Positions 7,583 to 13,714 of a stretch of DNA of 14,823 nucleotides are shown here, piece by piece; the stretch's first letter is position 1, and every line of letters starts with the position of its first letter. The DNA is taken from assembly GCA_018241455.1 (NCBI GenBank), contig JAFEDW010000024.1, forward strand, positions 1-14,823. Reading direction: 5' to 3'. The translations under genes and the position numbers were made by a program. The notes under the pieces are model-generated. The model had not been told where the DNA came from. It did no database searches and was given only the letters and a program-made list of their open reading frames with translations. The stretch comes from Pseudomonadota bacterium. Lineage in GTDB: Bacteria; Pseudomonadota; Gammaproteobacteria; Steroidobacterales; Steroidobacteraceae.

Positions 7583-7906
7583 TCAATAGTTCTCGTCGCT
7601 CTCCTCGTCGAGATCGTCGTCGTCCTCATCTTCATCTTCGTCTTCGTCGTCATCCCAGTCGTCGTCCTCGTCTTCATCCTCATCGTCGTCGCCGCCGATG
7701 TCGGCGCCCGACCAGCCTTCCGGCTGCTCGATCTTCTCCAGGTCGAACTCGGCCCAGGTGTCGACGTCGATCTCCTCGATGTCGCCATCGAGGTATTCGA
7801 TCTCGATGAGCTCGGCATCCTCGTCCACCGACAGCACCCGGAAGCTGTCGTTCTCGTCGATGTTCTCGTACCACTGGCCCACGACGGGCTCGAATTCTCT
7901 GGCCAC
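7583..7906 (-). CDS. Small highly acidic protein (DUF6763-like)
   Basis: A 107-residue protein. Residues 1-66 form a short globular part with EFEPVVGQWYEN near 4-15 and LIEIEYLDGDIEEIDVDTW near 33-51; this resembles a small family of gammaproteobacterial proteins I recall as DUF6763. Residues 73-105 are almost only Asp and Glu, with one Trp (84) and one Leu (99). Function is not known; the tail could bind cations or a basic protein. Start is GTG 7906, preceded by AGAGGA about nine bases upstream, a good ribosome site. It lies between ccoS and fixL in the same direction, and its reading frame is the same as that of fixL, 12 bases after its stop. I am sure of the coding region and less sure of the family. 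Confidence 0.75.
   Translation of the reverse strand: MAREFEPVVGQWYENIDENDSFRVLSVDEDAELIEIEYLDGDIEEIDVDTWAEFDLEKIEQPEGWSGADIGGDDDEDEDEDDDWDDDEDEDEDEDDDDLDEESDENY
7592..7690 (-). repeat. Simple-sequence tract encoding the Asp/Glu tail
   Basis: On the plus strand this stretch is built of imperfect cgt/cat/ctt triplets (cgtcgtcgtcctcatcttc and similar). It encodes the acidic tail of the small protein on the minus strand. Mixed GAC/GAT and GAA/GAG codons show it is not a perfect microsatellite, but length change by slippage in whole codons is plausible. Confidence 0.6.
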
Positions 7907-7922
7907 CGGTCTGATCCTCTTG

Positions 7923-7955
7923 CAGCTCCCAGGCCGCTGTGCGGCTCCGGGGCTG
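7923..7955 (-). other. Imperfect hairpin between ccoS and the acidic gene
   Basis: The 33 bases on the minus strand can fold as CAGC/GCTG, CC/GG and a GCCGC/GCGGC inner stem closed by a three-base loop, with three mismatches and one G-T pair. No T-run follows, so it does not look like a full intrinsic terminator. It lies just before the AGAGGA ribosome site of the acidic gene and could affect its translation or mark an RNA processing site. Confidence 0.4.
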
Positions 7956-7985
7956 ATATTAGGGTCAGCACGGCGATTTAGGCAA
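7956..7985 (-). promoter_or_regulatory. Weak candidate promoter before the acidic gene and fixLJ
   Basis: On the minus strand, TTGCCT (7985-7980) and TAATAT (7961-7956) are 18 bases apart, each four of six to consensus. It overlaps the end of ccoS. It would let the acidic gene and fixLJ be transcribed apart from the oxidase assembly genes. The match is weak, and the location is the main support. Confidence 0.2.
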
Positions 7986-8171
7986 CGCAGGCGCGGCCGG
8001 CTGCTCGTCGAGTAGCTGCCGGGCGGCGTGGTTCGCCTCCTCGTCCAGTATGTGTTCGGCGACGTGGTCGAGGTCCTCGAACTGGTCGTTGTTCACGGCC
8101 CAGAAGAACGCCCACACCGCCACGCCGAGCAGCAGCAGGCCGAGCGGGATCAGCAGCAGCGCGATGCTCAT
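7965..8171 (-). CDS. ccoS: cbb3-type oxidase assembly protein CcoS (FixS)
   Basis: A 68-residue protein with one N-terminal membrane helix (about 3-26, IALLLIPLGLLLLGVAVWAF) followed directly by the family signature WAVNNDQFEDLDHVAEHIL at 24-42. This matches CcoS/FixS, where a helix is followed by a short QF/YEDLD segment. CcoS is needed for cofactor (haem and copper) insertion into CcoN during cbb3 oxidase assembly. Its ATG overlaps the ccoI stop as ATGA, so the two are translationally coupled. The C-terminal tail beyond residue 45 is longer than in many homologues and holds one terminal Cys (68). Confidence 0.93.
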   Translation of the reverse strand: MSIALLLIPLGLLLLGVAVWAFFWAVNNDQFEDLDHVAEHILDEEANHAARQLLDEQPAAPALPKSPC

Positions 8172-10357
8172 GCGGCACCTCCGGCGAAGCGGCGCGCCCG
8201 CTCAACGACGTACAGCGAGCTGCCCGACATGCCGAGCGCGGCGAGCCACGGCGAGACCAGGCCGGCGGCCGCCAGCGGCACGGCGCACAGGTTGTAGCCC
8301 AGCGCCCAGCGCAGGTTGGAGCGCATCAGCCGCATCGTGCCGCGCGCGGTCTGCACGGCCGCCGCCACCGACAGGAGCGATTCGTTCATCAGCAACAGGT
8401 CGGCGGCCGCGTGCGCGAGCGCCGCGCCGCCGCCCATTGCGCAGGACACATGCGCCGAGGCCAGCACCGGGCCGTCGTTGATGCCGTCGCCAACCATCAG
8501 CACGCGCCGGCCCTGGGCCTGCAGCTCCCGGATCAGTCCGAGCTTCGCCTGCGGATCCATCCGCCCGCTGGCATCGCTGATGCCCAGTTCGGCGGCGACG
8601 CGCGCCACGGTCGAGCGGCGATCGCCGCTGGCGATGCGCACCGTGAGCCCCAGCTCGCGCAGCGCCGCGATCGCCGCGGCCGCCTCCGGGCGCAGCGAAT
8701 CCGTGACGGCAAAGGCGGCGCTGAAGCCGGCGGCCGAGCCGAGCCAGATGAAATCGTCGCTGTCGTCGGCCGCGGCCGGCGGCGCTTGCGTGCCGGCCAG
8801 ATCCGCCACGTACTCGCGGCGCCCGATGCGCCACAACGCGCCGTCGATCCGACCCTCGAGTCCCTGGCCGGCGCGTTCGTGCACCGCGTCGATGGCGGAG
8901 CGATCGGCGGTCGCGCCGGTGAATGCGGCGGCCAGCGGATGCGCGGATTGCTGCTCGAGGCTGGCGGCCAGCCGCAGCACGGCCGCGCGTTCCAGAGTAC
9001 CGAGGCAGCGCACCTCGGCCAGCTGCATGCGCGCACTGGTCAGCGTGCCGGACTTGTCGAGCACGACCGTATCGACCGCGGCCAGCCGCTCGAGCGCATC
9101 GGCCCGCGTGATCAGCATCCCACGGCGCGCGAGCCGCGTGGTCGCGGCGGCAATCGCCACCGGCGTGGCGAGCGAGAGTGCACACGGGCAGGTGACGACC
9201 AGCACCGCGAGCGTCGCTTCGAAGGCGCGCGCGCGATCGAACCAGTACCAGAAGCCGGCCACGGCCGCGGCCAGCAGCACGATCCAGAACACGAACTGCG
9301 CCGCGGCGCGATCGGCCGCCAGCGCCTGTGGCGGGCGCTCGGCCTGCGAGCGTTCGATCAGCGCCGCCATCGTCGCGAGCGTGGAGTGACGCGCGTCGCG
9401 GCTGGCGCGCACCGTGCAGGCCGCGCCCGCGTTGATCGCGCCGCCCGGGAGCGCAGCTCCGGCGCTGCGCGCGACGGGCACCGATTCGCCGCTGATCAGC
9501 GATTCATCGACCAGCGTGCCATCGCTCTCGAGGACACCGTCGACCGGAATGACGGCGCCCATCGGCACCACGAGGCGATCGCCAGCGGCCACCTGCGCGA
9601 GGCCGATGCGCTCGCTGCCGCCGTCGGGCTTGAGCCGCGTGACCGTAGCCGGGAGGCTGCGCACCAGCGCTTCGCCGGCATCGAGGCTGTTGCGGCGCAC
9701 GTTCATCTCGACGTAGCGACCGACCAGCAGGAAGCCGATGAACATCGCCACCGAATCGAAGTAGACGGTGCCGGTCCCGCGGAAGGTGTTCACGACGCTC
9801 GCGACGAACGCCAGCACGAGCGCCGCGGCCACCGGGACATCCATGCCGAGCGAGCGGCGCCGCAGGTCGCGCCAGGCGCCGGTCAGGAACGGCGCGCCGG
9901 AATAGAACATGACCGGCACGGCGATCAGCATCGCCGTCACGCGCAGCAGCTGCTCGATCCAGGGGTCGATGCCGCTCCACGCGCCGGCATACAGCCCGAC
10001 CGTGTACATCGACATCTGCATGGCGGCGAGCGCGGCGAGGCCGATGCGTTTTTGCATGCGGCGCCGCTCGGCCCGCTGTGCATCGCTCCCCGCGGCGCCG
10101 TTGAGCGGCACGGCGTGGAAGCCCAGGTCCTCGACCGTGTCGAGCAGCGTGCCGAGGCGCGATCGCTCCGGATCCCAGGCGACGCTGACGCGCGCGGTCG
10201 TCAGGTTGACGTCGACGCGTTGCACGCCGGGCAGTGCGCCGACCTTGCTGCGGATCGAGCGGGCGCAGTTCGCGCAGTGCATGCCTTCGGCGAAGAACTC
10301 GAGCTGCTCGAGTCCGCCGGGCACTTGCCAGTGCAGATGTGCGGCCGCCTGGCTCAA
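8168..10357 (-). CDS. ccoI: Copper-translocating P1B-type ATPase CcoI (FixI)
   Basis: A 729-residue copper ATPase counted from TTG 10357. Order: haavy-metal domain with GMHCANC (Cys28, Cys31), about eight membrane helices, actuator motif SGES at 289-292, membrane CPC at 390-392, phosphorylation motif DKSGT with Asp434, His-Pro at 473-474, and GDGIND at 623-628. It exports Cu+ from the cytoplasm for insertion into the cbb3 oxidase. The start TTG overlaps the fixH stop as TTGA and has AGGTGG seven bases upstream, so I prefer it to the open-frame ATG/GTG-type starts farther up, which lie wholly inside fixH. Odd points: the P-loop Thr is Ser (DKSGT), TGES is SGES, GDGIND is followed by Gly-Pro rather than Ala-Pro, and the Cys-rich N-terminal domain found in many CcoI proteins is absent. 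Location between fixH and ccoS makes the identity firm. Confidence 0.93.
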   Translation of the reverse strand: MSQAAAHLHWQVPGGLEQLEFFAEGMHCANCARSIRSKVGALPGVQRVDVNLTTARVSVAWDPERSRLGTLLDTVEDLGFHAVPLNGAAGSDAQRAERRRMQKRIGLAALAAMQMSMYTVGLYAGAWSGIDPWIEQLLRVTAMLIAVPVMFYSGAPFLTGAWRDLRRRSLGMDVPVAAALVLAFVASVVNTFRGTGTVYFDSVAMFIGFLLVGRYVEMNVRRNSLDAGEALVRSLPATVTRLKPDGGSERIGLAQVAAGDRLVVPMGAVIPVDGVLESDGTLVDESLISGESVPVARSAGAALPGGAINAGAACTVRASRDARHSTLATMAALIERSQAERPPQALAADRAAAQFVFWIVLLAAAVAGFWYWFDRARAFEATLAVLVVTCPCALSLATPVAIAAATTRLARRGMLITRADALERLAAVDTVVLDKSGTLTSARMQLAEVRCLGTLERAAVLRLAASLEQQSAHPLAAAFTGATADRSAIDAVHERAGQGLEGRIDGALWRIGRREYVADLAGTQAPPAAADDSDDFIWLGSAAGFSAAFAVTDSLRPEAAAAIAALRELGLTVRIASGDRRSTVARVAAELGISDASGRMDPQAKLGLIRELQAQGRRVLMVGDGINDGPVLASAHVSCAMGGGAALAHAAADLLLMNESLLSVAAAVQTARGTMRLMRSNLRWALGYNLCAVPLAAAGLVSPWLAALGMSGSSLYVVERARRFAGGAA

Positions 10358-10824
10358 GGTGCGCCCACCTGCGCCGGTTCGCTCAAATCGCCGTGCAATC
10401 GCGCACGCAGCAGCCAGCCAGCCTGGTCGTCGGCGAGTTCGAGCCACCAGTGCGCGGCGGGTGGCGCGGCGCATGGCGCGCTGTAGCGGCCATCGGCGCG
10501 CTGCAGCGTGCGGTGGAGGTCGGCGGCGCTCTGCGTAGGATGTGTCAGGGCCAGCCGCAAGGTCGGCGGCGCCGCGCCGTGCAGCGTCACGACGCAGCGC
10601 TGCGTGCGCGCATCGAACCCGACCGTGGCGCCGATGCCGCGTTGCGCGGCCAGCGCTTCGCGTTGCTGGTCACGATCGAAGTCCTTGCCTTCCCAGTGGT
10701 AGTCCTTCGGCAGCTCGCTGTCGCCGCGCGTCACCGCCAGCGCCAGCGAGACGAAGCTGCCGGCTACCGCGAGCAGTGGCAGCGCGATGACCAGCACGAG
10801 TACCGGGTTCGAGGGCTTGCGCAT
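10354..10824 (-). CDS. fixH: cbb3-type oxidase assembly protein FixH (CcoH)
   Basis: A 156-residue protein with one N-terminal membrane helix (about 8-32) and a periplasmic domain. The family hallmark right after the helix is present: LPKDYHWEGKDFDRDQQRE near 39-55, matching the FixH pattern DYYxxGKxxxRD. CcoH stabilises the cbb3 oxidase and its assembly intermediates. ATG 10824 lies seven bases after the ccoG stop with AGGTAGG just before it, partly formed by that stop codon. Its own stop overlaps the ccoI start. Confidence 0.9.
   Translation of the reverse strand: MRKPSNPVLVLVIALPLLAVAGSFVSLALAVTRGDSELPKDYHWEGKDFDRDQQREALAAQRGIGATVGFDARTQRCVVTLHGAAPPTLRLALTHPTQSAADLHRTLQRADGRYSAPCAAPPAAHWWLELADDQAGWLLRARLHGDLSEPAQVGAP
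10365..10370 (-). promoter_or_regulatory. Ribosome binding site fixing the TTG start of ccoI
   Basis: AGGTGG on the minus strand lies seven bases upstream of TTG 10357. It decides between this start and longer frames reaching into fixH. The TTG shares two bases with the fixH TGA stop, the usual layout for coupled genes. Confidence 0.6.
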
Positions 10825-10831
10825 GGGATAC

Positions 10832-12226
10832 CTACCTGGATGGCGCGAGCAACCGCGCGTCGTGCGTGGCGGCTACGCCCGGATCATCGCGCGCCGTGAT
10901 GTGGAACTGGATGGTCTCGGAACCGGCCGGCTGGTAGGCGTCGCGCCGTACACGCACCACCGCGGGATAGACTTCGCCGGGCGCCACGCTATAGCTGGGA
11001 CTGGCCGGATCGAGCGTCAGCACCCCTGGGCCGCTGACCGATACGTCGATGCGGCGGTTCAACTCGGACTTGTTGAGGATCTTGAGCGTGTAGACATTCT
11101 CGATGCGCCCATCGTCGAGCAGGCGGAACAGGCTGTTGCGGTCGCGGATCACGTCCAGCCCGAGCGGCGTGCGCAGCGTCAATGCCACGCCGAAGCCGAC
11201 GGCGAGCAGCGCGAGTATTGCGCCATAGATCAGGATGCGTGGCCGCACGACGTGCGTGGCGCCGTGGTCGAGCGCGTGCTGCGTCGTGTAGCGCACCAGC
11301 CCGCGCGGATAACCGATGCGATCCATGACGCTGTCGCAGGCGTCGATGCAGGCGGCGCAGGCGATGCACTCGATCTGCAGGCCCTTGCGGATGTCGATGC
11401 CCGTGGGGCAGACCTGCACGCACCAGGTGCAGTCGATGCAGTCGCCCAGGCCCCCGGCGCCGCGTGCCGCCGTGCGCCGCCGCGCGCCGCGCGGTTCACC
11501 GCGCTCCGCGTCGTAGGTGATGATCAGCGTGTCCTTGTCGAACATCGCGCTCTGGAAGCGCGCATAGGGGCACATGTACTTGCACACCTGCTCGCGCAGG
11601 TAGCCGGCGTTGCCGTAGGTGGCGAAGCCGTAGAACGCGATCCAGAACAGCTCCCACGGGCTGAGCGACAGCGCCAGCGTATCCGCGGCCAGCGCCCGGA
11701 TCGGCGTGAAGAAGCCGACAAACGTGAATCCCGTCCAGGCGGCGAAGCTGACCCAGAGGATCTGCTTCGAGCCTTTCCGGAACAGCTTGTTCAGGCTCCA
11801 CGGCGCGGCATCGAGCTTGATGCGCGCCTGGCGCTTGCCCTCGGCGAGCCGTTCGAGCCACAGGAAGGCTTCGGTCCACACGGTCTGCGGACAGGCATAG
11901 GCGCACCACAGGCGCCCGGCGAGCGCCGTGAAAAAGAACAGCGACAGCGCGGCCAGCACCAGCAGCCAGGTGAGGAAAATGAAATCCTGCGGCCACATGA
12001 CCAGCCCGAAGATGTAGAACTTGCGCTCGACCAGGTCGAACAGCACGGCCTGGCGACCGTGCATCTCGAACCAGGGCAGCAGGTAGTAGAGTCCGAGCAG
12101 CACCCACACCGCGAGCACGCGCAGCCGCGCGAAGCGGCCCCCGATCTCGCGCGGATAGACCTTCTGGTGCGCCTGGTAGTAGGAGCCGCCGTCGGATTCG
12201 ACGACGGCGCCGTCCCCGCCGTTCAT
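10832..12226 (-). CDS. ccoG: cbb3 oxidase accessory protein CcoG (FixG/RdxA), polyferredoxin
   Basis: A 464-residue membrane iron-sulphur protein. Helices near 35-52, 80-102, 155-176, 190-206 and 331-351 frame the domain. The N-terminal membrane part has CAYACPQTVW (Cys108, Cys112) and CKYMCPYARFQ (Cys215, Cys219). Two 4Fe-4S motifs follow: Cys263/266/269/273-Pro and Cys287/290/293/297. The C-terminal part (about 355-464, with IENVYTLKILNKSE near 375-388) is the Ig-like periplasmic domain. CcoG has been reported to act in copper supply for cbb3 oxidase, possibly as a Cu(II) reductase. I chose ATG 12226, which overlaps the previous stop as ATGA and has AGGGAA about eight bases upstream; frames open to 12322 lie inside the preceding gene. 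Confidence 0.95.
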   Translation of the reverse strand: MNGGDGAVVESDGGSYYQAHQKVYPREIGGRFARLRVLAVWVLLGLYYLLPWFEMHGRQAVLFDLVERKFYIFGLVMWPQDFIFLTWLLVLAALSLFFFTALAGRLWCAYACPQTVWTEAFLWLERLAEGKRQARIKLDAAPWSLNKLFRKGSKQILWVSFAAWTGFTFVGFFTPIRALAADTLALSLSPWELFWIAFYGFATYGNAGYLREQVCKYMCPYARFQSAMFDKDTLIITYDAERGEPRGARRRTAARGAGGLGDCIDCTWCVQVCPTGIDIRKGLQIECIACAACIDACDSVMDRIGYPRGLVRYTTQHALDHGATHVVRPRILIYGAILALLAVGFGVALTLRTPLGLDVIRDRNSLFRLLDDGRIENVYTLKILNKSELNRRIDVSVSGPGVLTLDPASPSYSVAPGEVYPAVVRVRRDAYQPAGSETIQFHITARDDPGVAATHDARLLAPSR

Positions 12227-12528
12227 GACGGCGTTCCCTGGCTGCTGCCCGGTCGCTCGTCGGCGCTGATGTGCCGGTGCACGTACAGCGCCAGCGCGCT
12301 GGCGAGCGCGCCCAGGCACCACAGCCCGAAAAATCCCAGTGTATAGACGCCGAGCCGATCGATGCGATCGCTCTCGGGGTAGTTGCCGACCAGGTCCTCA
12401 GGTGCCACGAAGGCGAAGAAGAACATCGTGCCGGCGCAGGCCGACAGGAACGAGGCCCACAGTACCGCGCCTACCGCCAGCGCCCGCCGGCGCCCATCGC
12501 GCCGGCCTTCAGGGACTGGCGGTGCCAC
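12223..12528 (-). CDS. Small two-helix membrane protein between ccoP-like and ccoG genes
   Basis: I do not recognise a named family. From GTG 12528 it has 101 residues: a basic N-terminus (EGRRDGRRR), a helix near 18-40 containing SACAGTMFFFAFVAPEDL, a short charged loop, and a helix near 63-84 (VYTLGFFGLWCLGALASAL), ending in a polar tail. Two-helix proteins of this style are common beside ccoG in gammaproteobacteria, so a role in oxidase assembly or stability is inferred from place only. The start is uncertain: GTG 12528 overlaps the previous gene by 20 bases, while ATG 12558 would overlap by 50. The stop overlaps the ccoG start as ATGA. Confidence 0.7.
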   Translation of the reverse strand: MAPPVPEGRRDGRRRALAVGAVLWASFLSACAGTMFFFAFVAPEDLVGNYPESDRIDRLGVYTLGFFGLWCLGALASALALYVHRHISADERPGSSQGTPS

Positions 12529-13714
12529 TGTTAGCGCCCGCGCCGAGCGACAGGACATAGGCGGCCAGCAGTTTCACGCGCACGGCCCCAAGCCGATCGA
12601 GCTGCGCCGGCATCAATCCCTGCCGGCCGTTGGCGATCGAGGCGCGCACCGCGTCGACGGAGCCGCCGTACAGCCAGGTGTGATCGGTGAGGTTCGGAGC
12701 GCCGATGGCCTGGTTGCCCCGGGCGTCGGTTCCGTGACAGGCGACGCAGTTGGTTTCGAACAGCTGTTTGCCCGCCGCGACGTCGCCGGCCGGCACCGTG
12801 CGGCCCGACAGCGACAACACGTAAGCGACGAGGTTCTCGACACCGTCGCCCCCCAGCGCGGCCTGCCACGGAATCATGACGCCGTTGCGGCCCCCGGCAA
12901 TCGTCGCCTCGACCTGTTCGGCCGAGCCGCCGTACAGCCAGTCCGCATCGGTCAGGTCCGGGAAGCCGGGATTGCCGTGTGCATCGGAGCCGTGGCACAT
13001 GGCGCAGTTGTTCGCGAACAGGTTGCGTCCGACGACCAGCGCCTGCGGATCATTGCGCAGGTCCTCGACCGATTTGCCGGCGAACTGCGCCAGCAGTTGC
13101 TGCGCCTGCGCCTCGCTCGCGCGCTGCTGCGTTTCGTGCTGGTTGATCGAGGTCCAGCCCAGCCGCCCGGCATAGTTGCCGAGCCCCGGATACAGGAACA
13201 TCGACAGCGTGCCGAAGATCACGACGCCCGCCACGGCGACGCTGACCTGCTCGGGCTTGCCGCGCACCAGCGGCTCCGCCGCCAGCACCGCAGCCGCGCC
13301 GCAGATCGCGCTGCCCGCGCCGACCAGCATGGCGAGGGCCCGGTCGAGCCGCAGCCAGCGCGTGCCGACCTGGTAACTGAGCACGAAGGTCGACGTCACC
13401 ATCAGCGCGTCGACCAGCACGCCCTGCCACCCGACCTGGTCGATGTCCTGCAGCGTCAGCCGGAATCCATACAACACCACGCCCACGCGCAGCAGCCGCT
13501 GGCGCGCGACGACGACACCGGGCTCCGCGCGGCCGGCGATCGCCGGATAGACGCTGTTGCCCGCCAGCATGCCGAGGATGATTGCAATCGTCAGCGGATT
13601 GATGCCACGCGCCTCCAGCACGGGCACTTCGCCGAGCAGTACCGCCAGCGCGCCGAGCGCTGCGCTGACCAGCAACCCCGGCCAGAGGCGTGCAAATCTT
13701 CCGGGCTCAGGCAT
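12509..13714 (-). CDS. Chimeric protein: N-terminal half YeiH-family membrane protein, C-terminal dihaem CcoP
   Basis: A single frame of 401 residues counted from ATG 13714. Residues 1 to about 172 match the first half of YeiH (UPF0324, 'putative sulfate exporter'): NPLTIAIILGMLAGNSVYP near 39-57, LLRVGVVLYGFRLT near 74-87, GAGSAICGAAAVLA at 132-145, VAVAGVVIFGT near 159-169. From FLYPGLGNYAGRLGWTS at 173-189 it is CcoP, subunit III of cbb3 oxidase: haem sites CAMCH (237-241) and CVACH (323-327), with Met280 and Met368 as likely axial ligands. The second half of YeiH (normally about 350 residues) and the CcoP N-terminal anchor are both missing, as are ccoN, ccoO and ccoQ. The charged RGKPEQ before the last helix suggests that helix runs inside to outside, so the haem part would be periplasmic. 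The start overlaps the ackA stop by eight bases. Frame is clear; whether the fusion exists in the cell is open. Confidence 0.9.
   Translation of the reverse strand: MPEPGRFARLWPGLLVSAALGALAVLLGEVPVLEARGINPLTIAIILGMLAGNSVYPAIAGRAEPGVVVARQRLLRVGVVLYGFRLTLQDIDQVGWQGVLVDALMVTSTFVLSYQVGTRWLRLDRALAMLVGAGSAICGAAAVLAAEPLVRGKPEQVSVAVAGVVIFGTLSMFLYPGLGNYAGRLGWTSINQHETQQRASEAQAQQLLAQFAGKSVEDLRNDPQALVVGRNLFANNCAMCHGSDAHGNPGFPDLTDADWLYGGSAEQVEATIAGGRNGVMIPWQAALGGDGVENLVAYVLSLSGRTVPAGDVAAGKQLFETNCVACHGTDARGNQAIGAPNLTDHTWLYGGSVDAVRASIANGRQGLMPAQLDRLGAVRVKLLAAYVLSLGAGANSGTASP
13184..13205 (-). other. Junction of the yeiH-like and ccoP-like halves
   Basis: The codons for MFLYPG lie here. YeiH proteins carry IFGT..FLYP at the end of a helix, and CcoP proteins carry LYPGLGNYAG at the end of theirs. 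The shared FLYP stretch is the likely site of join, either by microhomology deletion or by an assembly crossover. The frame is kept without stops or low-complexity sequence. Confidence 0.7.

Noticed and set aside
10358..10474. Longer ccoI start at 10474
   Set aside because: The added 39 residues lie inside fixH, are Arg-rich, and carry no ribosome site or family motif; the TTG with AGGTGG is better.
8411..10486. Plus-strand open frame of 691 codons opposite ccoI
   Set aside because: High GC content leaves antisense frames open. The translation is rich in Arg, Ala, His and Gln with no domain, while the minus strand encodes an intact copper ATPase.
12227..12322. Longer ccoG start at 12322
   Set aside because: The added segment overlaps the small membrane protein gene; ATG 12226 has ATGA coupling and a good ribosome site.
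10787..12346. Plus-strand open frame of 519 codons opposite ccoG
   Set aside because: It is a shadow of ccoG, whose iron-sulphur motifs are complete on the other strand.
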